64,000 nt of DNA from Pectobacterium sp. CFBP8739 (GTDB lineage Bacteria; Pseudomonadota; Gammaproteobacteria; Enterobacterales; Enterobacteriaceae), in assembly GCF_013449375.1 (NCBI RefSeq), contig NZ_JACDRR010000021.1:8853-72852 (forward strand), written 5' to 3'. The notes under the pieces are model-generated. The model ran no database searches. It saw nothing but the letters and a program-made list of their open reading frames with translations, and had not been told where the DNA came from. Positions 45,808 to 55,168 of this stretch are shown here, in pieces. How positions within the stretch are numbered: position 1 is the first letter of the stretch; the number at the start of each line of letters is the position of its first letter. Position numbers and translations under genes: made by a program.

Positions 45808-47760
45808 ATGTCCACATCCTTACTTAAGCTGACCGGCATTACCCGCCGCTTTTCCAACGGCGAACAGGACGTCACCGTCCTCAAGGACATCAACCTGACG
45901 ATCAATCAGGGAGAAATGGTGGCCATTGTTGGCGCATCCGGTTCGGGAAAATCCACGCTGATGAATATTCTCGGCTGTCTGGATAAACCCTCCTCCGGGG
46001 ATTATCAGGTGGCAGGGCGCGCCGTGGGCGAACTGGACAACGACCAGTTAGCGGAACTGCGTCGCGAGCATTTTGGTTTTATTTTCCAGCGCTATCACCT
46101 GCTAGGCGATCTAACAGCGCTGGGAAATGTCGAAGTGCCGGCCATTTATGCCGGTAAGAGCCGACAGGCGCGCCGTCAACGGGCGGCGGAGCTGTTAAGC
46201 CGGCTGGGACTGGAGAATCGCCTTCACTATCGACCCAGCCAGCTTTCTGGCGGCCAGCAGCAGCGCGTCAGTATCGCCCGTGCGCTGATGAACGGCGGCG
46301 GCATTATTCTGGCGGATGAACCCACTGGCGCGCTGGACACCCACAGCGGCAACGAGGTGCTGAGCATCCTGCGCGATCTGCATAGACAGGGCAACACCGT
46401 TGTCATCGTCACGCACGACATGACGATTGCCGAGCATGCGCAGCGCATCATCGAACTGCGCGATGGCGAAGTGATTGCCGATCGACAAACGCGTCCCGAA
46501 GAGGCCACTGCGCCATCGCCTGAGGCCGCCAGTTCTCCGGCAACCTCGGCGCTGAACCAGTTCAAAGACCGCTTTATTGACGCATTCAAAATGGCGCTGC
46601 TGGCGATGAACGCCCAGCGGATGCGCACTTTTCTGACCATGCTCGGCATCATCATCGGCATCGCGTCGGTTGTTTCGGTGGTCGCACTGGGAAAAGGCTC
46701 ACAGGAGCAAGTGCTGGCCGACATCAACTCGATGGGTACCAGTACGCTGGAAATTTTCCCCGGCAAAGACTTCGGCGACATGGATGCAAGCGCCATCCAG
46801 ACGCTGCGCGCCAGCGATATTCAGCCGCTGACACAGCAGCCCTACGTGCATAGCGTCACGCCTTCTATCTCCACCAGCGTAACGATGCGTTACGGCAACA
46901 TAGCCGTCTCCGCCAGCGTTTCCGGGGTTGGCGAACAGTTCTTCACCGTGCGTGGCTACACCCTGCAACGCGGCGTACTTTTCCCTCGCAGCAGCGTCGA
47001 TGAACTGACGCAGGACGCGGTGATTGATAAAAACACGCTTAACAAGCTCTTTCCCCACGGTGAAGATCCCATTGGACAAGTGATTCTGCTGGGCTCGTTA
47101 CCCGTTCGGATTATCGGCGTCGTCAGCAAGAATCAGGGTGGCTTCGGCAGTGACGAAAACCTGAATGTCTGGGTGCCGTACACCACGGTGATGAAGCGCA
47201 TGGTTGGGCAATCCTACCTGAAAAGCATCACGGTGCGGGTGAAAGACAATATTGATATGAACGTCGCCGAGAAAAGCATCACCGCCCTGCTCACACAGCG
47301 ACACGGTACGAAAGATTTCTTTGTCATGAACACGGACAGCATCCGTCAGATGATCGAGAAAACCACCACCACGCTTACGCTACTGGTATCGATGATCGCG
47401 CTGATTTCGCTGCTGGTCGGCGGTATCGGTGTCATGAATATCATGCTGGTCTCCGTCACGGAGCGAACCCGAGAGATCGGCGTCCGTATGGCGGTCGGCG
47501 CACGCACCAGCGATATCATGCAGCAGTTTCTGATCGAAGCGGTGCTGGTTTGCCTGTTCGGCGGCATCATCGGTGTGGGGCTGTCGCTGGCTATCGGCGT
47601 ACTGTTTGCACAGTTCAGCAGCAATTTCGCGATGATCTATTCCAGCGCATCGATTATTGCTGCATTCCTGTGCTCCAGCCTGATCGGCATTATCTTCGGC
47701 TTCTTCCCCGCCCGCCGTGCAGCGCAGATGGAACCGATTCACGCGCTGGAGCGAGAATAA
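45808..47760 (+). CDS. macB: Macrolide ABC exporter MacB
   Basis: This 650-residue protein fuses an N-terminal ATPase to a four-helix permease. The ATPase has Walker [10 protein letters not shown] at 42-50, the signature [15 protein letters not shown] and Walker [12 protein letters not shown]. The large periplasmic domain lies between helices 1 and 2, and the last three helices end near [23 protein letters not shown]. It drives mechanotransmission export with MacA and TolC. Its TAA stop directly abuts the stop of the convergent cysM, with no room for a terminator. Confidence 0.95.
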   Translation: MSTSLLKLTGITRRFSNGEQDVTVLKDINLTINQGEMVAIVGASGSGKSTLMNILGCLDKPSSGDYQVAGRAVGELDNDQLAELRREHFGFIFQRYHLLGDLTALGNVEVPAIYAGKSRQARRQRAAELLSRLGLENRLHYRPSQLSGGQQQRVSIARALMNGGGIILADEPTGALDTHSGNEVLSILRDLHRQGNTVVIVTHDMTIAEHAQRIIELRDGEVIADRQTRPEEATAPSPEAASSPATSALNQFKDRFIDAFKMALLAMNAQRMRTFLTMLGIIIGIASVVSVVALGKGSQEQVLADINSMGTSTLEIFPGKDFGDMDASAIQTLRASDIQPLTQQPYVHSVTPSISTSVTMRYGNIAVSASVSGVGEQFFTVRGYTLQRGVLFPRSSVDELTQDAVIDKNTLNKLFPHGEDPIGQVILLGSLPVRIIGVVSKNQGGFGSDENLNVWVPYTTVMKRMVGQSYLKSITVRVKDNIDMNVAEKSITALLTQRHGTKDFFVMNTDSIRQMIEKTTTTLTLLVSMIALISLLVGGIGVMNIMLVSVTERTREIGVRMAVGARTSDIMQQFLIEAVLVCLFGGIIGVGLSLAIGVLFAQFSSNFAMIYSSASIIAAFLCSSLIGIIFGFFPARRAAQMEPIHALERE

Positions 47761-48645
47761 CTAACGATCAAATACCCCGGTGGACAGATACCGATCGCCG
47801 CGATCGCAGGCGATTGCCACGATCACGCTGCCGGGGTTTTCCGCAGCAAGCCGCAGTGCGCCAGCAACCGCGCCGCCGGTACTGACACCGCAAAAGATCC
47901 CTTCCTGACGCGCCAATTGCCGCAGCGTATTCTCGGCGTCGACCTGTGTCATATCCATAATACGATCGACCAGATCGGCGCGGAAAATGCCCGGCATATA
48001 GTCCGGTGACCAACGGCGAATACCGGGAATGTGGCTGCCTTCCGCAGGCTGTAGCCCGACTGTACAGATTACTGGGTTCTGCTGCTTCAGATAGCGGCTG
48101 ACACCGGATATCGTGCCAGTCGTTCCCATGCTGGAGATAAAGTGGGTCAGCTTACCCGCCGTTTGGTGCCAGATCTCCGGGCCAGTCGTGAGAAAATGCG
48201 CCAACGAATTGTCCGGGTTATTGAACTGATCGAGCGTTTTCCCCTCTCCCGCCAGCACCATCTGTTTTGCGCGATCCCGCGCCCCTTCCATCCCTAACTT
48301 ATGATTCACTAACACCAGTTCTGCGCCATACGCACGCATCGCAGTCTGACGTTCATAGCTCATGTTGTCCGGCATCAGCAGACGTAGCCGATAGCCTTTT
48401 ACCGCCGCAATCATCGCCAGCGCAATGCCGGTATTCCCGCTGGTCGCCTCGATTAGCCGATCGCCGGGCGTAATCTCGCCGCGATTTTCTGCCTGCTGGA
48501 TCATAGAGAGTGCCGCCCGATCTTTTACCGATCCGGCGGGGTTATTCCCTTCCAGCTTTAGCCAAATTTCACTGTTCAGCCCCTGCGTCAGGCGCTGCAA
48601 TTTCACCAGCGGGGTATTGCCAATACACTGCTCAAGCGTTGTCAC
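47761..48645 (-). CDS. cysM: Cysteine synthase B
   Basis: This 294-residue PLP enzyme uses O-acetylserine with sulfide or thiosulfate. The PLP lysine is K41 in NNPAGSVKDRAA. EATSNTGIAL-type substrate binding is present as [13 protein letters not shown], and the phosphate loop is GTTGTISGVS. It is distinguished from CysK by its shorter length and RRWSPDYMP segment. It lies apart from the cysPUWA genes, next to yfeX-yfeY. The stop codon abuts that of macB. Confidence 0.95.
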   Translation of the reverse strand: MTTLEQCIGNTPLVKLQRLTQGLNSEIWLKLEGNNPAGSVKDRAALSMIQQAENRGEITPGDRLIEATSGNTGIALAMIAAVKGYRLRLLMPDNMSYERQTAMRAYGAELVLVNHKLGMEGARDRAKQMVLAGEGKTLDQFNNPDNSLAHFLTTGPEIWHQTAGKLTHFISSMGTTGTISGVSRYLKQQNPVICTVGLQPAEGSHIPGIRRWSPDYMPGIFRADLVDRIMDMTQVDAENTLRQLARQEGIFCGVSTGGAVAGALRLAAENPGSVIVAIACDRGDRYLSTGVFDR

Positions 48646-48677
48646 TTATTAAATCCTAAAGAAGCCCACGGCGGCAG

Positions 48678-49577
48678 TCACAGCGACAGCAGTTGATCCA
48701 GAGAAGGCGCAAAGAAGTAGCTGCCGCTGACGGCACGCGTAAAGCGCAGCATCTCATCACGTTTACCGTCACGATCGCCGAACATGCTCAGCAATTGCTG
48801 CTCGATGTTATGCAGACGTGCGCAGTAGGCGACAAAATAGAGCCCGTTTTTCCCACTCGCGGTGCCATAAGGCAGGCTTTGACGCAGGATTTTCAGCCCT
48901 TTGCCGTCTTCCTTTAAATCCACGCGGCTGAGATGCGACGTCACAGGGCGTTCATCAGAAGACAGCTCTTCGTTGTCCCGCTTGGTGCGCCCGATCATCT
49001 GTTCTTGCTGCTCCACGCTAAAACGCTGTAACTGCTTCAGATTGTGTTCCCAACGTTGGGTAAACACGTAGCTGCCGCCCGCATCCGGCTGGCCTTCCGG
49101 GATAATCGCCACGGCGTGACGGGCATCCCCCTGCGGGTTTTCCGTGCCGTCGACAAAGCCGCTTAAATCGCGATCTTCCACCCAGCGGAAACCGTGCGTC
49201 TCTTCTTCAATACGAATCGCGCCACCAAACGCGGCCAGCGCCGCCTGTGCCAGCGTGAAGTTCACATCATGGCGCAGCGATTGAATGTGGATCAACAGAT
49301 CGCGCTGCGTGGCAGGCGCGAGCCCGTTGCCCAGCGGCGTAAAAGATTTCAGTTCTGCCGCACCGTGGTTGCAGTCCAGATCGCGCCAGACATCGTTGCC
49401 AAATGCCAGCACCGCGCCTAATCCCGCATCGGGAAACTGCTGCTGTAACGCTTGTAACGTCTGACAGAATTTTTTGCATCCCTGCCGGATAGCATCAAAC
49501 TCTCCCTGAATCATCGCTTCCATAAAAATGGCAAAACGGCGGTGTTCCAATAAAATACCGCTTTGAACTGGTGTCAT
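48678..49577 (-). CDS. yfeX: Dyp-type haem peroxidase YfeX
   Basis: This 299-residue dye-decolorising peroxidase has the same length as E. coli YfeX. The catalytic Asp is D143 in [11 protein letters not shown] and the proximal haem ligand is H215 in SHLSRVDL. It acts on porphyrinogens or similar substrates; deferrochelatase activity has been proposed and disputed. The ATG at 49577 with GAGGAAGC upstream gives the family start [11 protein letters not shown]. It stands beside yfeY, as in E. coli. Confidence 0.93.
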   Translation of the reverse strand: MTPVQSGILLEHRRFAIFMEAMIQGEFDAIRQGCKKFCQTLQALQQQFPDAGLGAVLAFGNDVWRDLDCNHGAAELKSFTPLGNGLAPATQRDLLIHIQSLRHDVNFTLAQAALAAFGGAIRIEEETHGFRWVEDRDLSGFVDGTENPQGDARHAVAIIPEGQPDAGGSYVFTQRWEHNLKQLQRFSVEQQEQMIGRTKRDNEELSSDERPVTSHLSRVDLKEDGKGLKILRQSLPYGTASGKNGLYFVAYCARLHNIEQQLLSMFGDRDGKRDEMLRFTRAVSGSYFFAPSLDQLLSL

Positions 49578-49710
49578 TTCTGCTTCCTCAAGCATCAGTT
49601 TTTTCTTTTGTTGTTGTGGTTTACGACTGTCTACGGCTGCTCTGGCTGGTGCCAGACGGCACCGTTATCATACCGGAAGCCGCCTGACGTTTACCTTGCG
49701 TAAACGCAAG

Positions 49711-50310
49711 TTAGTTTCGCGCCTGCGCGTGCCACACAATCTTACTCACTTTCCAGTTTTTCAGGATATCGTCCGGCGGCATCAAGCCTTCTGGGCCGCT
49801 CCATTCGCCGGAATAGAGGTAGCTGATATGCGTACTCTGCGGCGCGGCGCATTCCACACTTTGCGCATCATCACCTTGTCCTAACTGACAGGATTCAAAC
49901 GCTTTGCTGTAAGTATTGCTAAAGGCGTCACCGATTTTCACACCGCCTGCGCTGCCAATCGCGGGATCCATGACCTCAACTTTGCGCACGCTGCCCTTCG
50001 GCTGACCGCTGATGATCATCTTCACCTCTTTCCCATCCAGCGCCTGATAAAACGCGACCAGTTGACCGTTGGAGGTCCCCATTCCGCTACGCAGTTGATA
50101 GTCACCATCCAGCGCGCTCTGTAGCGCCCCTTCGGACAGTGGCGTACCGGCATTAATGCCACCAACACCCGCATCAGTCACCTCCAGCGAACTGCCGAAC
50201 CAGTTAAACGGCGACAGGCTGGACCAAGAGAAATGGGAAAGCGTGCTGCATCCACTCAGCACCAGTGGTAAACCCAGCACCAGCGATAAACCCAGCGGGC
50301 GAAAATTCAT
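49711..50310 (-). CDS. yfeY: RpoE-regulated lipoprotein YfeY
   Basis: This 199-residue lipoprotein has a signal peptide with lipobox LSGC; the lipidated Cys is at 21. The mature protein matches E. coli YfeY: INAGTPLSEGALQSALDGDYQLRSGM, GSAGGVKIGDAFSNTYSKAF and NWKVSKIVWHA. In E. coli it belongs to the sigma-E envelope-stress regulon. The function is unknown. It marks the left border of the region where the fus genes are inserted between yfeY and ypeA. Confidence 0.9.
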   Translation of the reverse strand: MNFRPLGLSLVLGLPLVLSGCSTLSHFSWSSLSPFNWFGSSLEVTDAGVGGINAGTPLSEGALQSALDGDYQLRSGMGTSNGQLVAFYQALDGKEVKMIISGQPKGSVRKVEVMDPAIGSAGGVKIGDAFSNTYSKAFESCQLGQGDDAQSVECAAPQSTHISYLYSGEWSGPEGLMPPDDILKNWKVSKIVWHAQARN

Positions 50311-50583
50311 GGTATGTACTCCTCAAAATTGAACGACTTCCGGCGTTAGCCACCCTGGCAAGATGGGAATTGGCGTCTGCAAGCGACGAAAAGTGCCGTA
50401 AAGACGAAATGACCCAGATGCCTGGCATTCACCTAATCGTGGATTGAGGGGAAACACGGGGATGAGGCTCCCGCAGGGATGCCTCGCACCGTGGTCGCCC
50501 CGCTATCTCGATCCTTAAACGATCGGCATTAGATAATCCTGCGGAAGATTATAGAGGGCATGAGAAAAGAAACCTACCAGAAC

Positions 50584-50614
50584 CGCAGGCCTCCCGACAC
50601 TCGGAAGGCCTGCG
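50584..50614 (-). terminator. Hairpin after fusD
   Basis: CGCAGGCCT and AGGCCTGCG form a strong stem, extended by CC/GG, just after the fusD stop. T-rich but interrupted sequence follows on the minus strand. Confidence 0.75.
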
Positions 50615-50621
50615 AGCAACA

Positions 50622-52295
50622 TCAACTACGCTGCGAGGAAAAATCGGTTAAGTCATAACGGTGCGGGAACAGATCGTCCAACTCCGTCTGGTGCGTAATC
50701 GCCACCACGGTACACGCGGGCAACGCCATCTTGACCAGCGCAAGAAGCTGTCTGGCAGAATCATGATCCAGATTGCTGGTCGCTTCATCCAGATAGAGCG
50801 TATCGGGTTTGGCAATCAGCGCACGGGCAAAAGCGACGCGCTGCCGCTCCCCGCCGGAGAACACCCGATCCCAGTTCAGTTGCTCATCCAGACGATCGCG
50901 CCACGCGCCCAGCCCGACGCTATCCAGCGTCTGACGCAGCATCTCGCTGTCAGCCAGCGTCGGGTGTGGGTAGCAGAGGATCTCTGCCAGCGTCCCTTGT
51001 CCCAGATAGCTTTGCTGCGGTAACAGTAGGCTACGTCCTTCCAGTGCCTGCCAGCGGCCATCGTAATAAGGCCATAGCCCATTTAGCGTGCGTAGCAAGG
51101 TGGATTTCCCCAGCCCGCTGCGGCCAGACAACTTACTCCAGCTACCTGCTTCGCAGCTCAGATCCACATTTTGCAACAGCGGAGCGCCCTGCGGCGTGGT
51201 GAAAGAAAGCTGATCAATACGTAAATCCTGTCCTACCGGCGCATCGACCTGTTCAGACTGGTGACGTTTGATTTCTTCCTTAAACTGGCTCAAACGCGTC
51301 ATACTGGCAGAAAGAATCACGAACTCTTTGTACTTATGGATAAACCAACTCAATGCACCGTGCACTTGCGCAAACGCCCCGCGGATCTGCATCAACCCGC
51401 CCAGCGTTACCGTTTTACTCAGGAAGGCAGGCAGAGCGGCAAAGACCGGCACAATCTGGCTTACACGCATATAGCCCGTGGTGAAGAAGCCCAGATTACG
51501 CTCGGCATTCATAAAACGCCCCCAGTTCGACACAATGGCAGAGAAATGTCGCTGAAGATGGCTTTTCTCTTGCGCTTCGCCGCCGTACAGCGCGATTTGC
51601 TCGGCGTTATCATGCTTACGCAGCAGCGCTGCACGGAAATCGGCCTCTGCCTTTTGCTTCTCATAATTAATATTATGCAGACGTTTCCCGACCACATGCG
51701 TAATCAGGCTACCGAGCAGCGTATACAGAATAGCTATCCAGACCAGATAACCTTCGATTACCCACTCTTTGCCAAACAGCGTAAAGCGCTGAACGCCCGA
51801 TAATCCCCACAGAATGACGACGAAAGAGAACAAACGCGCGGTCACGATCAAAAATTCGATGACCAGACTAACGGCTTTGTCGACAAACAGGTTGATATCT
51901 TCGGCAATACGCTGGTCTGGGTTATCAATCTTGCCCGCAACTGACATGCGATAAAATGCCCGCTTCGCCAGCCAGCTATCCACCAGTTCGGCGGTTAACG
52001 CGGTACGCCAGCGGATAATCAGTAGTTTGGTAAACCACTCCTGATACACGATCGACCCAATATAGAGCAGGATGTAAACGCCGTATTCTTTCATCAGGGA
52101 CATCAGCAAACTGCTGTCGAACGACCCTAACGCATCGTAAAACGTCTTACTCCACTCGTTTAATAACACATTGAGATAAACGATCATCCCGCCCATCGCG
52201 ATGGCGATGAACAAGAGCAACCAAGCCTGCCAGCTTCGTTTGCCGCCCCAGAAAGGGCGGCAGAGATCGACAAATTGAGCCATTACCTTCTTCAC
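50622..52295 (-). CDS. fusD: ABC transporter FusD (SbmA/BacA-like permease with ATPase)
   Basis: This 557-residue inner-membrane protein has an N-terminal six-helix domain of the SbmA/BacA type and a C-terminal ATPase: Walker A SGRSGLGKST, signature FSGGERQRVAFARAL and Walker B TLYLDEATSNLD. It matches E. coli YddA and Pectobacterium FusD. It is the last gene of the ferredoxin uptake operon; a role in importing the cleaved product or iron is proposed but not settled. The GTG start at 52295 overlaps the fusC stop as GTGA and has AGGTGAAAGA upstream; an ATG at 52283 is an alternative. Confidence 0.88.
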   Translation of the reverse strand: MKKVMAQFVDLCRPFWGGKRSWQAWLLLFIAIAMGGMIVYLNVLLNEWSKTFYDALGSFDSSLLMSLMKEYGVYILLYIGSIVYQEWFTKLLIIRWRTALTAELVDSWLAKRAFYRMSVAGKIDNPDQRIAEDINLFVDKAVSLVIEFLIVTARLFSFVVILWGLSGVQRFTLFGKEWVIEGYLVWIAILYTLLGSLITHVVGKRLHNINYEKQKAEADFRAALLRKHDNAEQIALYGGEAQEKSHLQRHFSAIVSNWGRFMNAERNLGFFTTGYMRVSQIVPVFAALPAFLSKTVTLGGLMQIRGAFAQVHGALSWFIHKYKEFVILSASMTRLSQFKEEIKRHQSEQVDAPVGQDLRIDQLSFTTPQGAPLLQNVDLSCEAGSWSKLSGRSGLGKSTLLRTLNGLWPYYDGRWQALEGRSLLLPQQSYLGQGTLAEILCYPHPTLADSEMLRQTLDSVGLGAWRDRLDEQLNWDRVFSGGERQRVAFARALIAKPDTLYLDEATSNLDHDSARQLLALVKMALPACTVVAITHQTELDDLFPHRYDLTDFSSQRS

Positions 52296-55066
52296 TCTTT
52301 CACCTCTTGCGGCAAGGTGATGTATAGCACGCGGTTATCCGGGTTATACAGCTTCGCCGACATCGAACGAACCTCTTCCAGCGTGATGCTATCCGCCAGT
52401 TTGGCTACGCTAGTCAGATAACGCGGATCGTCATAATGGCGGTAGCTCAGGAGCAGACGACGCTGTATCGTCATGAGATCGCTCTGACGCCCTTTTTCCG
52501 CACGAATAAACTGTGCCTTCTGCTCATCCACATCTTCCTGAGTAATCTTTGTCGGCAGTTCAGCAAAGACGTGCTCGGCCAGTTTCCACAGTTCCTGCGC
52601 ACGTTCAGGCGCGCTGGTGAAACTCACTTCCGTCTCAATACGCTGTTTCTTATCTTCCAGCTCGCTATCGACACGCATCCGGTAAATGCCCAGTGCATCA
52701 TCACGCAGGCTCGTCTTGAGATACTTATTCGCGATATTGCGGGCAATACTCACTTGAACCGCGGCCTGCGGCGTCCACGTATATGGCGTGAAGCTCGAGG
52801 TCAGGATGTCGGCACGCGGCTCAATATTGATAGCCGATGTCGCCTCACGTTTACCCGGCAGCGCCAGATGTGATTTCACGTCACTGGCTGGCTGACGCGG
52901 GATCGTCGCGAGATAGCGTTCAACCGCTGGCAACAGCTGTGCAGCAGGCATATCCGCGATCAGATAGTACGTCACGGGTGCAGAAGCCGCTTTATGCCAC
53001 TGTGACAGCAAAGCTGGCGCGGAAACGTGCTTCAGTTCTTCAATTTCAGGCTGCTGCCAAGCTGGCCCGCCAAAACGTAATTTGGCGATATCGCTGGCCC
53101 GTTTTCCTGAAACCGATTGATCGTCATTGGCCTTCTGACGCGCCAGACTCATCATGCTCTCTTTCATCACCTCAGGATCGATACCCGGCGCCACATTCAG
53201 CTCGCGGTATAACCCCAGCAGACTGGCTAGTTGCTCAGTGGGGGCGCTCCCGTTTACCGTCAGTTGATCCGCTTCCTGATCGATGCTCAGCGACAGGGAT
53301 TTATCTTTTTTCCAGTTCGTTAGCGCTTCACCACGCCATGTCGCAGGGCCGCTCTGATTGACCAGTTGACTCGCCAGTTGTGCCTGCCACGGATTCAGCG
53401 ACGTCGCCATGAATCCAGCCTGACTCGTCGCGGTGAGATACACTTTCTTACCCGCTTCCGGCGCGCGCAGCCACACGACACGATCGCCATTGCTCAACTG
53501 CCACTGCTCGACCTTCTGTGCGGCAAACGTCTTCACCGCCGTGCGTTTCCCACTTTGCGTTACGGCAGGAAGCTCAGGGATGACTTTTTCTTTTTCTACC
53601 TGTAACGGTGCCAGCGTCGCTGCTGCCCACTGCGCTTGTAACTTACGCATCGCCTCCGGCTTCGGCAACGTGAAAGGCGTCGCACCTGGCACACTAAACT
53701 GCACCAACGTATCTGGAGAAGCTAACCAACGTTGCCAATGGCGGTTCACATCTTCCGCGGTGATGGTGTCCAGCGCTTCAAGGGCGTCTTTACCGCGCTG
53801 CTGGCTGCCGACATAAGGGCGATCCTGTTGCCAGACGATGGTCAATTGCTGCACCCAGTCCGCAAATTCACGCGACTCAGGGGTATCGCTCATACGCTGT
53901 GCGACTTCACGAATGTCGGATTTGATCTCCGTGATGTCCTGCTCGTTTAACGGATAGCGTTTGAACCGCTCAATTTCTTTCAGTACCGCAGAAATCGCGG
54001 CATCATGGCCACCCGGCATCACATTGGCGAAAAATCCCAGTGCGGCCGTCGTTTTACCGATATCTGATTTACGCACCACCAGACTACTGGCGTCTTGCGG
54101 CAACTCCGCCTGCTGTCGGCGAACCTGACGCGTTACCGCAGACAGTGTGATTTGGGTGAGCAAACGGTGACGGTAATCGGATTGGCCGAAGGTGTCTTTA
54201 TCATTGAAACGGTAGACAAACGACACCTGACTGCTACCACTTTGGCTATCCTGCAAACGCGCCACGTTGAGCTGCGGTTTCAGTAACGGCTCATAGTAAT
54301 CACGAGCTGGCACAGCAACATTCGGCAGCGGTGCAAAATAGCGTTGAATGTCGCGTTCTGCATCCGCAGGCGTGATATCACCGATAATCATCAACCGCAT
54401 ATTCGACGGGTGATACCAACGCTGATAGAAATCCTGTAGTACGCTGGCTGGCGTTTCATTAATCGACTGTTCCGAGCCAATCGTCGGGCGGGAAGGATAA
54501 CGGGAACCGTGGCGAATCGCCTGTACACGCTGCTGGTTCATGCGTTCCGCTACGCCCAGCTTGCCACGCCACTCTTCCAGAATAATTTTGCGCTCATCGT
54601 CGAGATCGGCTTGCGACAATTTGGCATGTCCCGTCATCTGGCTTAGCGCCTGTAACGTCGTCCCCAGATCGCGATTCCCTTTCGGCGGGCTCATCATGTA
54701 CATGGTGCGCTCGTAGTTGGTCACCGCGTTATAGCTCTGTCCGCGTCCCCATCCCTGTTTGTGCAGTTCCGTACTCACACCTTGAGGAAACGCCTCGCTG
54801 GCGCGGAACACCATGTGCTCCACCATGTGCGCCACGCCGGACTCGTTGTCCTTCTCATCAATCGAACCGACATCCACAATCAGGCGAACATCTATCCGCG
54901 ACTTCTGCCCTTCCAGCGGCACGAGGGTATAACGCAATCCATTCGCCAGCGTTCCTTCTTTAAAAGCTGGCAATGGACTTTTCACTTCTTCGGCCTGGCT
55001 CACAACACTTCCAGCTAACAGGCCGACAGCCGTTAGCGATAACCAGCAACATCTCTTCCAGTTCAT
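52292..55066 (-). CDS. fusC: Periplasmic M16 ferredoxin protease FusC
   Basis: This 924-residue zinc protease has a signal peptide of about 26 residues ending VVSQAEE. The inverted zinc motif HxxEH is at H80, E83 and H84 (AHMVEHMVF), and a distal Glu lies in DDERKIILEEWRG. Four M16 domains follow, the second half without zinc ligands. In Pectobacterium FusC cleaves imported plant ferredoxin in the periplasm to free its iron; E. coli PqqL is the homologue. The ATG at 55066 with AAGG gives the signal peptide. It is 102 bp after fusA, across a hairpin, and overlaps fusD. Confidence 0.92.
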   Translation of the reverse strand: MNWKRCCWLSLTAVGLLAGSVVSQAEEVKSPLPAFKEGTLANGLRYTLVPLEGQKSRIDVRLIVDVGSIDEKDNESGVAHMVEHMVFRASEAFPQGVSTELHKQGWGRGQSYNAVTNYERTMYMMSPPKGNRDLGTTLQALSQMTGHAKLSQADLDDERKIILEEWRGKLGVAERMNQQRVQAIRHGSRYPSRPTIGSEQSINETPASVLQDFYQRWYHPSNMRLMIIGDITPADAERDIQRYFAPLPNVAVPARDYYEPLLKPQLNVARLQDSQSGSSQVSFVYRFNDKDTFGQSDYRHRLLTQITLSAVTRQVRRQQAELPQDASSLVVRKSDIGKTTAALGFFANVMPGGHDAAISAVLKEIERFKRYPLNEQDITEIKSDIREVAQRMSDTPESREFADWVQQLTIVWQQDRPYVGSQQRGKDALEALDTITAEDVNRHWQRWLASPDTLVQFSVPGATPFTLPKPEAMRKLQAQWAAATLAPLQVEKEKVIPELPAVTQSGKRTAVKTFAAQKVEQWQLSNGDRVVWLRAPEAGKKVYLTATSQAGFMATSLNPWQAQLASQLVNQSGPATWRGEALTNWKKDKSLSLSIDQEADQLTVNGSAPTEQLASLLGLYRELNVAPGIDPEVMKESMMSLARQKANDDQSVSGKRASDIAKLRFGGPAWQQPEIEELKHVSAPALLSQWHKAASAPVTYYLIADMPAAQLLPAVERYLATIPRQPASDVKSHLALPGKREATSAINIEPRADILTSSFTPYTWTPQAAVQVSIARNIANKYLKTSLRDDALGIYRMRVDSELEDKKQRIETEVSFTSAPERAQELWKLAEHVFAELPTKITQEDVDEQKAQFIRAEKGRQSDLMTIQRRLLLSYRHYDDPRYLTSVAKLADSITLEEVRSMSAKLYNPDNRVLYITLPQEVKE

Positions 55067-55126
55067 AACAACCTTTTCGTTTTTATTTTTGCCTAGGGGC
55101 AATTTCTGAATGCATCAATGCAAAAT

Positions 55127-55161
55127 GCCCCGTCTACGTCAGGCTGTGACGTAGGCGGGGC
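55127..55161 (-). other. Hairpin between fusA and fusC
   Basis: A 15-position stem with one mismatch: on the minus strand GCCCCGCCTACGTCA pairs with TGACGTAGACGGGGC around CAGCC. It is 7 bp after the fusA stop. Only a weak T-stretch follows, so it may attenuate, or protect the 3' end of, the fusBA transcript, favouring receptor over protease. Confidence 0.75.
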
Positions 55162-55168
55162 ATAGGAT

